A DNA stretch of 64,000 nt, taken from Agrobacterium vaccinii. GTDB lineage: Bacteria; Pseudomonadota; Alphaproteobacteria; Rhizobiales; Rhizobiaceae. Below are positions 9,108 to 17,204 of the stretch, piece by piece (position 1 is the stretch's first letter; each line of letters opens with the position of its first letter). Made by a program: the position numbers and the translations under genes. The notes beneath the pieces were generated by a model. It had not been told where the DNA came from, did no database searches, and saw only the letters and a list, made by a program, of their open reading frames with translations. The DNA is taken from the NCBI RefSeq assembly GCF_021310995.1, contig NZ_CP054150.1, positions 2,692,501-2,756,500 on the forward strand. Direction: 5' to 3'.

Positions 9108-9299
9108 ATGCAAAAGCAAGTTATTGAATTCGCGGGTGAACCCGTAGGTATCGTGGTGCCGGACGAAAACCGTCTGAAGTTCATTGCAGTAAAGTTTCAC
9201 GTTCATGATCTTGACGATCAACGCTTCGATAGCGCCGACGACGTTCGTCGTGCCATCGGCAATCTGGTCAGAAATCGTAACGTGGCAGCACTGGTCTGA
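9108..9299 (+). CDS. Small hypothetical protein, 63 aa
   Basis: This is a small soluble acidic protein (MQKQVIEFAGEPVGIVVP start) with no signal peptide or membrane segment. The fold looks beta-strand first (EFAGEPVGIVVPDENRLKFIAVKFHVHDL), followed by one amphipathic helix (SADDVRRAIGNLVRN). The ribosome binding site AGCGGGAG precedes the ATG by 7 bases. I do not recognise a characterised family, though I believe similar small proteins occur across Rhizobiaceae. An inverted repeat with arms GCGTTG/CAACGC (9372-9397), followed by CTTTCGT, may be a weak terminator. Function unknown. Confidence 0.7.
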   Translation: MQKQVIEFAGEPVGIVVPDENRLKFIAVKFHVHDLDDQRFDSADDVRRAIGNLVRNRNVAALV

Positions 9300-9420
9300 A
9301 AGTCGTCCGGGCGCTTCACAAGCTGACGATTGGGTGCTCTGAGTCATCGCACCATTCAAGAAACAACAAAAGCGTTGCCTGCAAACCGTGTCAACGCCTT
9401 TCGTATGTTTGGACGAGGCG

Positions 9421-9657
9421 TCAGAACGCCGTAAATGTCAGCGTCGTCAAGGACCGCACGATGCCGGGAATGCTGACGATATGCTCGTTAATGAACTTCC
9501 CGGTGTCCTGTTCGGGCGACAGGTAAACCTTCAGCAGAAGATCGTATTCTCCGCTGGTGGAATAAATCTCGGACACGAGTTCCGTCTTGTAAATGGCATC
9601 GGCGACTTCATAGGTCTTGCCGGGCGTGCACTGAAGCTGAACGAAAATAGGCTTCAT
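9421..9657 (-). CDS. Stand-alone Lrp/AsnC ligand-binding (RAM) domain protein
   Basis: This 78-residue protein consists only of the alpha-beta RAM domain that forms the effector-binding and oligomerisation half of Lrp/AsnC regulators. The usual signatures are present: FVQLQCTPGKTYEVADAI at the N terminus and STSGEYDLLLKVYL in the middle. A closing IPGIVRSLTTLTFTAF strand follows. There is no helix-turn-helix. I chose the ATG at 9657 (MKPIFVQ) because it begins the domain exactly and follows a purine-rich GACGGGAAAAAG. The longer frame to 9720 adds an unrelated leader. Such proteins may bind amino acids or assemble with full-length Lrp proteins; the specific role is unknown. Confidence 0.85.
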   Translation of the reverse strand: MKPIFVQLQCTPGKTYEVADAIYKTELVSEIYSTSGEYDLLLKVYLSPEQDTGKFINEHIVSIPGIVRSLTTLTFTAF

Positions 9658-9897
9658 GATCTTTTTCCCGTCATCAATTGGTATGTCCCACGCAGGGCTA
9701 GTGCCCCTGTTCCCATACACTATTGGCCGAGCAGCGCAGATGTTTCAAGCCTGTGCTGCCACCACCGGCGAAAACCGCTGTGATATTCCTCGCTTGCATC
9801 ACATGATGTCGATATGTCGGTTTTCACACCGTGTTAGCGGCTGTAGACTGCCGTTCGCGCACCGCGCATGACCTCTCCGCTTTCTCGGGTGTTTTCG

Positions 9898-11181
9898 ATG
9901 TACAATGATCCTCGCTCCCACGGCCTGTGGGAAAAAACCGCGCCGAAACCACCCGTCACAACGCCGCTGGAAAACAACGCAACAGCAGATGTCGTCGTCG
10001 TAGGCGGTGGTTTTACCGGCCTTTCTGCAGCATTTCATCTGGCGCAACGTGGCATCCGCGTCACGGTTCTGGAGGGCAAGGAGATCGGTTTTGGCGGCGC
10101 GGGCCGCAATGTCGGTCTGATCAACGGCGGCATGTGGGTTATGCCCCAGGAATTGCCGGGTGTGCTAGGCCCTGTCTATGGCGAGCGGCTGCTGGATCTC
10201 TTGGGCAACGCGCCGTTTGTCGTTCGCGAGCTGATCGAAAAAAACGACATCCAGTGCGAACTGGAAAAGAACGGAACGCTCCACTGCGCCGTGGGTGACA
10301 AGGGTCTCGCGGAAATTCGCGAACGCTGCGCTCAATGGGCCGCGCGCGGTGCGCCGGTGCGTGTTCTGAATGCCGAGGAAACCGCAGACCGCATCGGCTC
10401 TCACGCCTATAGCGGCGCCCTTCTCGATGAGCGTGCCGGAACACTCCAGCCCCTAGCCTATGTCCGAGGGCTGGCACAAGCGGCACAGCGCGCGGGCGTC
10501 ACCATCCACACGTCCAGCCCGGTCATCGATGCGCAACCGGACGGAGACGGCTGGACCGTCAAAACTGCCAGAGCATCTGTGCGGGCCGACTGGATCATCG
10601 TCGCAACCGAGGCCTACAGCACCGGACCCTGGAAAATCATTCGTGAGGAACAGGTCTACCTCCCCTATTTCAACATCGCGACGCGGCCTCTTGGCGACAA
10701 TCTAAGAAAGACCATTTTGCCGAACCGTGAAGGCTGCTGGGACACCAGGGAAATCCTTTCCTCCTTCCGCATGGATCAGGCCGGACGACTGGTCTTCGGC
10801 AGCGTCGGCGCGCTTCGCAACACCGGCACCACCGTTCATCGCGCATGGGCCCAACGCTCGCTCAAGCGCCTCTTCCCGCAACTCGGTGACATCGATTTCG
10901 AATGCGAGTGGTACGGCCAGATCGGCATGACGGATAACGCCGTGCCGCGCTTTCATAGGTTCGCGAAAAACGTCATCGGCTTTAGCGGCTACAATGGCCG
11001 CGGCATCGCACCCGGCACCGTCTTCGGCAAAACCCTCGCTGCCCACGTCGCAGGCGACATCAAGGAAGACGATCTGCCCCTTCCAGCCACGGAGCCCAGG
11101 GCGCAGAACCTGCGCGCCATCAAGGAAGCTTACTACGAAACCGGCGCGCAGATCGCGCATTTTACCGGCGAGCGGTTTTAG
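9898..11181 (+). CDS. FAD-dependent amine oxidoreductase (PuuB/DAO family)
   Basis: This flavoprotein belongs to the D-amino-acid-oxidase-type family that includes gamma-glutamylputrescine oxidase. It has a Rossmann FAD site at the N terminus (VVVVGGGFTGLSAAFHLAQRG) and the family motif IGFGGAGRNVGLINGG. The C-terminal FAD contact is FSGYNGRGIAPGTVFGK. The protein is 427 residues when started at the ATG at 9898 (MYNDPRSHGLWEKTA). An upstream ATG at 9868 would add ten residues without a better ribosome binding site. The gene stands alone, with no puu-type neighbours, so the substrate (polyamine conjugate, glycine derivative or D-amino acid) is left open. Confidence 0.85.
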   Translation: MYNDPRSHGLWEKTAPKPPVTTPLENNATADVVVVGGGFTGLSAAFHLAQRGIRVTVLEGKEIGFGGAGRNVGLINGGMWVMPQELPGVLGPVYGERLLDLLGNAPFVVRELIEKNDIQCELEKNGTLHCAVGDKGLAEIRERCAQWAARGAPVRVLNAEETADRIGSHAYSGALLDERAGTLQPLAYVRGLAQAAQRAGVTIHTSSPVIDAQPDGDGWTVKTARASVRADWIIVATEAYSTGPWKIIREEQVYLPYFNIATRPLGDNLRKTILPNREGCWDTREILSSFRMDQAGRLVFGSVGALRNTGTTVHRAWAQRSLKRLFPQLGDIDFECEWYGQIGMTDNAVPRFHRFAKNVIGFSGYNGRGIAPGTVFGKTLAAHVAGDIKEDDLPLPATEPRAQNLRAIKEAYYETGAQIAHFTGERF

Positions 11182-11270
11182 CATTCATATCGATGCGGCG
11201 GCGCTTGCCCTGCAAGATTGCCTTGGTGTTTCACAGCCTTGGTGCCGCCATTGGCGTAAAGCGAGTCAGA

Positions 11271-11348
11271 CTGTCGCAAATAGCCTGATTTTGTAGCATT
11301 GCAAAAATCGGGCTGACATTCCGGGCAAATGTCGGCGCATTGCGACAG
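11271..11348 (+). other. Three-way-junction inverted-repeat element, candidate structured leader RNA
   Basis: Three nested complementary segments are visible. A 9-bp outer stem pairs CTGTCGCAA (11271-11279) with TTGCGACAG (11340-11348). Inside it, an 11-bp hairpin pairs 11282-11292 with 11304-11314 with one G-U pair. Next to it a perfect 6-bp hairpin, GACATT/AATGTC, pairs 11315-11320 with 11328-11333. Together they make a closed three-way junction of 78 bases ending 20 bases before the ATG of the histidine-phosphatase-like gene. There is no T tract, so it is not a terminator. It could be a cis-regulatory RNA or a small mobile palindromic element. I do not recognise it as a known riboswitch class. 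Confidence 0.5.
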
Positions 11349-11368
11349 GAAATTTATGGGAGACCTCC

Positions 11369-12022
11369 ATGAAAGACCTTTTTATCATAACCCACACCGA
11401 ATCCATCCATCATGTAGAGAACAAGGTCGGAGGCTGGTATGACACTGACCTGACTGCTCGTGGCATGCGGGATGCAGACGCCACGGCTGACCGTCTGGCA
11501 ACGTTGATTGGCCAGAGAGAGATTGAAATCTACAGCTCCGACCTTCGCCGGGCATCTCAAACAGCGGCTACGATTGCCCGACGTTTCGGTCTCCCTGTGA
11601 CGGAAACTGCCGATCTGCGTGAAATCAGCTACGGCGTTGCGGGTGGACGACCGCAGGAATGGCTCGATGCTCGCTACAGTCCCGCTCCGGATGACAATCG
11701 GCTGGACTACGATTGCGGGATCGAAGGCGCAGAAACCCGCCGCGATGTTGCAACCCGCGTATTTCCTTGCGTGAATGCGATCCTAGATCGACCGTGCGAG
11801 ACTCAGATCATTGTGACCCACGGCTTCACGCTGAGTTTGGTCATCGCAGCTTGGATGAAGATACCCATTGATGCATGCGGCTTCATAAATTTCCCCGCGA
11901 AGTCGGGGAGCATTACCCATCTGCGCCAAGACAATTTTTTCAGGAACCGAGCCGTGATGGGGCTGGCTGACATATCCCATCTGACCGACGCCTGCGCCCC
12001 GGAAAGAACTGGTCCAAAATAA
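11369..12022 (+). CDS. Histidine phosphatase superfamily protein with altered RHG motif
   Basis: This 217-residue protein has the phosphoglycerate-mutase-like fold. It starts MKDLFIITHTES, where the family normally has R-H-G; the nucleophilic histidine is kept (His9) but its neighbours are Thr8 and Thr10. Other expected elements are present: IYSSDLRRASQTAATIA (second phosphate-binding arginine), the LREISYGVAGG segment with the acid residue, and the second catalytic histidine His151 in IIVTHGFTLS. The loss of the first-motif arginine may weaken phosphate binding or change substrate. The ribosome binding site GGGAGACC is well placed. It is monocistronic, with the structured element directly upstream and the molybdate operon after it. 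The physiological substrate is unknown. Confidence 0.82.
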   Translation: MKDLFIITHTESIHHVENKVGGWYDTDLTARGMRDADATADRLATLIGQREIEIYSSDLRRASQTAATIARRFGLPVTETADLREISYGVAGGRPQEWLDARYSPAPDDNRLDYDCGIEGAETRRDVATRVFPCVNAILDRPCETQIIVTHGFTLSLVIAAWMKIPIDACGFINFPAKSGSITHLRQDNFFRNRAVMGLADISHLTDACAPERTGPK

Positions 12023-12072
12023 CCGCCCTGAAAGGCGATCTCGCCCGGCAATCGACACTCTTTTCCGCGCCA

Positions 12073-12140
12073 ATCGATATATTCTTGAAAATATAATGAA
12101 TGACGTTTATGAGCGATATATTCTTTTGGATATGACGACT
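12073..12140 (+). promoter_or_regulatory. Two ModE-like operator sites upstream of modA
   Basis: Two similar elements lie in tandem. The first has ATCGATATATT (12073-12083) followed six bases later by AATATAATGAA. The second has AGCGATATATT (12112-12122) followed five bases later by GGATATGACG. Both resemble the ModE operator layout of two TATAT-containing half sites about 6-7 bases apart. They precede modA by 10-78 bases, and a modE-type gene lies at the other end of the cluster. Molybdate-bound ModE-like repression of modABC is the inference. Confidence 0.6.
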
Positions 12141-12150
12141 GGAGCGGGCT

Positions 12151-12945
12151 ATGGGGATTTTTCAACGTATTGTAATGAAGGGCGCCTTGGCGGCCATGAC
12201 CGGCGTATGGCTTGGCGCCATCACGCTTTCCAGCCCTGCACTGGCGCAGGATAAGGTGACCGTATTTGCCGCTGCCAGCATGAAAAATGCTTTGGACGCG
12301 GCCAATGCCGAATGGGCCAAGGAGACCGCCAATGAGGCGACCGTGTCCTATGCCGCAAGTTCGGCGCTTGCCAAGCAGATTGAAGCGGGTGCGCCCGCTG
12401 ATGTCTTTATCTCTGCCGATCTGGCATGGATGGATTATGTCGCAGGCAAGAAGCTGATCAAGGATAGCACACGCGTCAACCTTCTCGGCAACCGTCTCGT
12501 GCTCGTTGCCCCCTCGGACAAGGCAAAACCTGTCGATATCAGCCAAGGCTTCGACCTTGCGGGCCTCGTTGGTGAAGGCAAACTGGCCATGGGCGCCGTC
12601 GACTCCGTTCCCGCCGGAAAATACGGCAAGGCGGCTCTGGAGAAACTTGGCGTCTGGTCTGCCGTGCAAAGCAAGGTGGCCGGTGCGGAAAGCGTGCGCG
12701 CCGCGCTAGTGCTCGTCTCGCGCGGCGAAGCTCCCTACGGCATCGTCTATCAGACGGATGCGGCAGCAGACCCCGGCGTGAAGATCGTCGGCACATTTCC
12801 GCAGGATAGCCATGAACCGATCATCTACCCGGTCGCCATTCTGTCCGAATCCAAAAGCCCTGCCGCAACGGCCTATCTCGATTTTCTGAAATCTGCAAAA
12901 GCCGCCCCCTATTTCGAAAAGCAGGGCTTTACCATTTTGAAGTAA
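12151..12945 (+). CDS. modA: Molybdate ABC transporter substrate-binding protein
   Basis: This periplasmic protein captures molybdate (and tungstate) and delivers it to ModBC. It has an N-terminal signal peptide ending SSPALAQ before DKVTVFAAASMKNALD, which is the standard ModA opening. Further family segments are SYAASSALAKQIEAGAPADVFISAD, with the oxyanion-binding serines, and GIVYQTDAAAD. Its 264 residues are typical. It is the first gene of modABC, 27 bases before modB, and is preceded by two ModE-like boxes, so repression under molybdate sufficiency is likely. Confidence 0.96.
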   Translation: MGIFQRIVMKGALAAMTGVWLGAITLSSPALAQDKVTVFAAASMKNALDAANAEWAKETANEATVSYAASSALAKQIEAGAPADVFISADLAWMDYVAGKKLIKDSTRVNLLGNRLVLVAPSDKAKPVDISQGFDLAGLVGEGKLAMGAVDSVPAGKYGKAALEKLGVWSAVQSKVAGAESVRAALVLVSRGEAPYGIVYQTDAAADPGVKIVGTFPQDSHEPIIYPVAILSESKSPAATAYLDFLKSAKAAPYFEKQGFTILK

Positions 12946-12972
12946 TATCGAAACAGTGCATGCAGGTTTCCC

Positions 12973-13743
12973 GTGTTCGAAAAGACAAGAAGCCTGCGTG
13001 TTAATGCGCAGATTGCAATATCATTCAACTGGAACGCCGATTTGGACCTGATAGCGCTGAGCGCGGAAGAATGGACGGCGATACGCTTGAGCCTTTGGGT
13101 GTCCAGCATCGCCATGTTGGCAAGTCTTCCCTTCGGCATTCTTATTGCGCTTCTGTTGGCGCGCGGTCAGTTCTGGGGAAAATCGCTGCTGAATGGTATC
13201 GTTCACCTGCCGCTGATCCTGCCCCCCGTCGTGACCGGTTTTATCCTGCTGGTGTTGCTGGGTAGGCGCGGTGTTATTGGCCAATTTCTTGATCAGTATT
13301 TCGGCATCGTCTTTTCCTTTCGCTGGACCGGGGCCGCGCTCGCCTGCGCAGTCATGGCATTCCCCTTGATGGTCCGTTCCATTCGCCTTTCGATCGAAGC
13401 GGTCGATCAAAAGCTGGAGGAAGCTGCCGGGACGCTCGGTGCCAGCCCTTTCAAGGTGTTTCTAACGATTACCCTACCGCTCACCCTGCCCGGCATTATT
13501 GCGGGCATGATTCTAGCCTTCGCCAAGGCCATGGGTGAATTCGGCGCGACCATTACCTTCGTCTCCAATATTCCCGGCGAAACACAGACACTGTCTGCCG
13601 CGATCTATACCTTCACGCAGGTTCCGGGCGGCGATGCTGGGGCGATGCGACTGACGCTCGTGGCCGTGGCGATCTCGATGATCGCGCTGCTGGCATCGGA
13701 ATTTCTGGCGCGCGTCGTCGGCAAGCGGGTGGCAGCCGAATGA
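12973..13743 (+). CDS. modB: Molybdate ABC transporter permease
   Basis: This inner-membrane channel subunit has five to six predicted helices. The conserved cytoplasmic EAA loop is [20 protein letters not shown], which contacts Mod[20 protein letters not shown] is the usual start of the family domain. The frame opens with a GTG at 12973 preceded by AGG at 6 bases. It carries about 23 residues more than typical ModB, so a TTG at 13042 ([11 protein letters not shown]) is an alternative start. Its stop overlaps the modC start (ATGA), indicating translational coupling. Confidence 0.94.
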   Translation: MFEKTRSLRVNAQIAISFNWNADLDLIALSAEEWTAIRLSLWVSSIAMLASLPFGILIALLLARGQFWGKSLLNGIVHLPLILPPVVTGFILLVLLGRRGVIGQFLDQYFGIVFSFRWTGAALACAVMAFPLMVRSIRLSIEAVDQKLEEAAGTLGASPFKVFLTITLPLTLPGIIAGMILAFAKAMGEFGATITFVSNIPGETQTLSAAIYTFTQVPGGDAGAMRLTLVAVAISMIALLASEFLARVVGKRVAAE

Positions 13744-14816
13744 CGCTTCTTGTGGATATCAGACATCGGCTTGGCTCCTTTCATCTGGAGGCAAAGCTGA
13801 CGGCGGGGGAAGGTGTGACGGCGCTTTTCGGGCGTTCCGGCTCCGGCAAAACCTCCGTCATCCGCATCATCGCAGGCCTGACGCGACCGGACCACGGCAG
13901 AATCGAGCTGGATGGAGAGGTGTTGACCGACAGCGCCATCCGCACCTTCATCCCCACCCATAAACGGCGCTTTGGATATGTTTTTCAGGAAGCACGCCTG
14001 TTTCCCCATCTGAATGTGGAGCAGAACCTGCACTATGGCCGCTGGTTTTCAGGCGTATCGGACAACCCGGCAGAAGCGGCCAGAGTGATCGAGATGCTCG
14101 GCATCGGAGACCTGCTGAAGCGTGGGCCTGAAAAACTTTCGGGTGGGGAAAAACAGCGCGTTGCCATCGGTCGCGCATTGTTGTCATCGCCGCGCCTGCT
14201 GCTGATGGACGAACCGCTGGCGGCGCTGGATGAGGCCCGCAAAGCCGAGATCATCCCCTATCTGGAGCGCATGCGCGACGAAACGAAGATACCGATCATC
14301 TATGTCAGCCACGCGGTTGGCGAGGTCTTTCGCCTTGCAGACAGGGTGGTGGTGATGAAGGATGGCAGGGTGGATGCGCAAGGCCCCGCCTCGGAAATTC
14401 TGTCCCGCCCCGCCTTCAGCTCACATCTGGAGCGAAGGGAAGCGGGAAGCATTCTGTCGGGACGGGTGGAGACCTTTGACCAACGCCATGGCCTTGCCAC
14501 CGTCCGCCTGACGGGAACGGCTTTACAGGTTCCAGCAAAATCGGCAGAGGTCGGAAAGCCGGTTCGCGTTCATATTCCTGCGCGCGATGTTTTGCTTGCG
14601 ACGGTCCTTCCAGAAGGATTGAGCGCGTTGAATATTTTGGAAGGTACCATCGCGGAGATAGAACTCTCTGACGATGGCATGGCCATGGTGCATGTGGATT
14701 GCGGCGGTGACATCATCATGTCACGCATCACGAGCCTTTCCGTAGAGCGACTGTTGCTTGCAACCGGAAAAGTAATTTTTGTCATCGTCAAATCTGCGGC
14801 ACTTGATCCTTACTGA
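13740..14816 (+). CDS. modC: Molybdate ABC transporter ATP-binding protein
   Basis: This is the ATPase of the molybdate importer. Walker A is GRSGSGKTS, the Q-loop is [12 protein letters not shown], the signature is [15 protein letters not shown] and Walker B is [12 protein letters not shown]. The C-terminal third is the TOBE/MOP-like domain (about residues 290-355) that senses molybdate and can trans-inhibit transport. The 358-residue length matches ModC. The 3' end overlaps the 3' end of the convergent modE-type gene by 7 bases, so transcription of the two genes may interfere. Confidence 0.95.
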   Translation: MTLLVDIRHRLGSFHLEAKLTAGEGVTALFGRSGSGKTSVIRIIAGLTRPDHGRIELDGEVLTDSAIRTFIPTHKRRFGYVFQEARLFPHLNVEQNLHYGRWFSGVSDNPAEAARVIEMLGIGDLLKRGPEKLSGGEKQRVAIGRALLSSPRLLLMDEPLAALDEARKAEIIPYLERMRDETKIPIIYVSHAVGEVFRLADRVVVMKDGRVDAQGPASEILSRPAFSSHLERREAGSILSGRVETFDQRHGLATVRLTGTALQVPAKSAEVGKPVRVHIPARDVLLATVLPEGLSALNILEGTIAEIELSDDGMAMVHVDCGGDIIMSRITSLSVERLLLATGKVIFVIVKSAALDPY

Positions 14817-15175
14817 TCGTCTTGTTGGCGATTGGCCTCCAGCCAGTCGAGATCAGCGCCAAGCGCATCTCTCATACGGCTCTCCATGCCGCGATATCGC
14901 GCTAGCAATTCCACGCCAAACGCCGTCAGCCCCGCACCTCCCCCCTGTTTGCCACCCCGCTGCGATTCGATTACCGGCTGCGTGAACATGTGGTTCAAGG
15001 CGTCCACTAACAACCATGCGCGGCGATAGGACATATCCATGGCGCGACCGGCAGCAGAAATCGAGCCGGTGGAAGCGATCCGTTCCATCAGTTCTATCTT
15101 GCCACGTCCCAGGCGTTCACCGGGCGGGAAGTCGATACGCAGGATCGGTTTCAGGGGTAGCGCCTTGTCGGTCAT
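14810..15175 (-). CDS. ModE-type winged-helix regulator without molybdate-binding domain
   Basis: This 121-residue protein corresponds to the N-terminal DNA-binding domain of Mod[41 protein letters not shown], followed by the [16 protein letters not shown] wing. The two C-terminal MOP domains that bind molybdate in E. coli ModE are absent. Short ModE-like proteins of this kind are common in alphaproteobacteria. The ATG at 15175 overlaps the upstream P1 peptidase stop (ATGA), so it is translated with that gene and not with modABC. It converges on modC with a 7-base overlap. The likely targets are the two boxes before modA. Confidence 0.88.
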   Translation of the reverse strand: MTDKALPLKPILRIDFPPGERLGRGKIELMERIASTGSISAAGRAMDMSYRRAWLLVDALNHMFTQPVIESQRGGKQGGGAGLTAFGVELLARYRGMESRMRDALGADLDWLEANRQQDDQ

Positions 15176-16188
15176 AGGCGCCCATCTCCGAAACTGTCTT
15201 TCCATGATGGCTGGGCACCCTCATGTGGAAGTGCTGCAGCCTCGAAAATGCCTCGTGCAATGGCGCGGGCGGTGACGAGTGTCGCCAGATGGCAAAGCTC
15301 GGAAAAATCTGCCGCAGCGCGCAGAGGCTTGCGCCCCGTTGCGGCTGCAAACATCGTGTCACCATCGCTGGACAGATGAGACGGCAGAATGGCCCGCGCC
15401 AGACCATCATGCGCCATGATGGAAAGACGATGCGCCTGCGCTTTCGTCAAGATGGCATCGGTGACGACGGCGCCAATGGTGGTCGCGGTCAGCGTGACCC
15501 CCTTGATCCGCATTGCTGTATCAGTGCCTGTAAACACGCTCGGCAAGCCATGCCCGCCAAATTCGCCGCTGTCTTCAAAGGGCGCTGCCCAGAAATGCTG
15601 ACCAGCACCGACCGTTGCCGAGCCCATGGCATTGACGGCAACGATGGCGGCGACACGAAGACCGTTGGATGTTTGAGCGCTGGCAGAACCAAGGCCTCCT
15701 TTAAAGGTTGCCGTGGTGCCACCCGTTCCGGCACCCACTGTGCCAAGCGCAAAAGGTGTGGCTGAAGCGGCCTTGAATGCTTCATATCCCATGTCGCGGT
15801 ATGGCGAGTGCAGGCCCCAATTCTTGTTTCCGCCATTCAGGAGGTCCATCAGGATCGCCTGCGGCACGATGGGAACCTTGGCGGGACCGACCTGAAAACC
15901 ACGACCGATCTCGCGCAAACCCGATTGGACGCCACCCGCAGCATCCAGCCCAAAGGCCGAACCACCGGAAAGAACGAAGGCATCCACGGCCTCGACGGTC
16001 ATGGATGGATCGAGTAGTGCAGTATCACGACCACCCGGCGCACCACCCAGCACCGAGCCGGACGCGATGGCAGGCGTATCGAAAATGATCGCCGTAACGC
16101 CGGATCCCAAAACGAAATCCGTCGCATGGCCGACGGCAACGCCATCGATATCGGTCAGAAGATTATGCAAGAGCGGGCATCCCTCCAT
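15172..16188 (-). CDS. P1 family peptidase (DmpA/NylC-like N-terminal-nucleophile hydrolase)
   Basis: This is a member of the family of self-cleaving aminopeptidases/amidases (peptidase S58, L-aminopeptidase/D-esterase type). Conserved features include LTDIDGVAVGHATD at the start, AFVLSGGSAFGLDAAGGV and GTVGAGTGGTTATFKGGLGSAS. The internal self-processing site and nucleophile Ser/Thr are expected around the last of these. The 338-residue length is normal. It lies 41 bases after thiG and its stop overlaps the modE-type gene, so it appears to be part of the thi transcription unit. The natural substrate is unknown; an amide hydrolase acting on a thiamine-related or peptide substrate is only a guess from context. 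Confidence 0.87.
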   Translation of the reverse strand: MEGCPLLHNLLTDIDGVAVGHATDFVLGSGVTAIIFDTPAIASGSVLGGAPGGRDTALLDPSMTVEAVDAFVLSGGSAFGLDAAGGVQSGLREIGRGFQVGPAKVPIVPQAILMDLLNGGNKNWGLHSPYRDMGYEAFKAASATPFALGTVGAGTGGTTATFKGGLGSASAQTSNGLRVAAIVAVNAMGSATVGAGQHFWAAPFEDSGEFGGHGLPSVFTGTDTAMRIKGVTLTATTIGAVVTDAILTKAQAHRLSIMAHDGLARAILPSHLSSDGDTMFAAATGRKPLRAAADFSELCHLATLVTARAIARGIFEAAALPHEGAQPSWKDSFGDGRL

Positions 16189-16229
16189 GTCATGCCGGTA
16201 TCCCGCCCTTGGCCTTCCTTGTCAACGGA

Positions 16230-17003
16230 TCACGAAAACACAGCCGTTCCAATCATCGGCGTGGATGGAACCGCCATGTCACGCGGTTCCAGCATGCCGG
16301 AAAGACAGGCCTCGCGGCCTGCCGTGACGGCTTTCGCAAAGGCTCCCGCCATCAGCACCGGATTGCCGGCACCCGCCACCGCCGTGTTGAGCAGCACAGC
16401 ATCGAAGCCGAGCTCCATCACCGTTGCGGCATGGGAGGGACGGCCAAGGCCCGCATCCACGATCATGGAGACATCGGGAAAATGGGCGCGCATGGAGCGC
16501 AACGCACTGATGTTGAGCGGCCCCATGGCACTGCCGATGGGCGCGCACCATGGCATCAGAACCTTGCATCCGGCATCCACCAGCTTTTCGGCAACCACCA
16601 GATCATCGGTCGTATAGGGAAAGACATCAAAGCCGTCATCGGAAAGAATACGTGCCGCCTCCACCAATGCGAAGACATCCGGCTGGAGTGTATCGTGGTG
16701 GCCAATCACCTCCAGCTTGATCCAGTTTGTCTTGAAAACCTCCCGCGCCATCCTCGCCGTCAGCACGGCTTCCTTGGCCGTATGGCAACCGGCGGTATTC
16801 GGCAAAACCAGTCGATCCAGCTCACGGATCATCTCGAAAAACTGCCCGCCCGTTTTCCCGCCTGCAGTTTCACGGCGCAGCGAGATGGTCAGAATATCCG
16901 TGCGGCTGGCGCGAACGGCATCTGCCAGCACTGCCGGAGACGGATAGCGCGCCGTGCCGAGAAGAAGCCTGGAACTGACCTCGCGTTCATAAAGCGTCAA
17001 CAT
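16230..17003 (-). CDS. thiG: Thiazole synthase
   Basis: ThiG is a TIM-barrel enzyme that condenses deoxyxylulose 5-phosphate, dehydroglycine (from ThiO) and sulfur from ThiS-thiocarboxylate into the thiamine thiazole. Diagnostic segments are [57 protein letters not shown] and [27 protein letters not shown]. The Schiff-base lysine is expected at WIKLEV. It starts 3 bases after thiS, and its length of 257 residues is standard. No thiE follows; the next gene is a P1 peptidase. Confidence 0.97.
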   Translation of the reverse strand: MLTLYEREVSSRLLLGTARYPSPAVLADAVRASRTDILTISLRRETAGGKTGGQFFEMIRELDRLVLPNTAGCHTAKEAVLTARMAREVFKTNWIKLEVIGHHDTLQPDVFALVEAARILSDDGFDVFPYTTDDLVVAEKLVDAGCKVLMPWCAPIGSAMGPLNISALRSMRAHFPDVSMIVDAGLGRPSHAATVMELGFDAVLLNTAVAGAGNPVLMAGAFAKAVTAGREACLSGMLEPRDMAVPSTPMIGTAVFS

Positions 17004-17006
17004 CGA

Positions 17007-17204
17007 TCAGCCTCCCTGCATGGGTGAGAGAATTTCGATCCTGTCAAAATCCTTCAGACGAAAATCAGAGCGATCTTCTGCGTGGACGAGATCGCCATTG
17101 ACGGCGGTCGCCAGCCAGTCGCCCTCGTAGTCAAGCATCGCCAGCAGCTGTGACAGCGTCGCTGTGGCAAGATCACGCTCTTGCCCGTTCACCAGAACTC
17201 GCAT
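17007..17204 (-). CDS. thiS: Sulfur carrier protein ThiS
   Basis: This 65-residue ubiquitin-fold protein ends in the required Gly-Gly (SPMQGG), which is adenylated and converted to the thiocarboxylate that feeds sulfur to ThiG. The start MRVLVNGQERDLATATLSQLL and the loop WLATAVNGDLVHAEDR match the family. The gene overlaps the 3' end of thiO by 32 bases and stops 3 bases before thiG, consistent with coupled translation of O, S and G. Confidence 0.96.
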   Translation of the reverse strand: MRVLVNGQERDLATATLSQLLAMLDYEGDWLATAVNGDLVHAEDRSDFRLKDFDRIEILSPMQGG

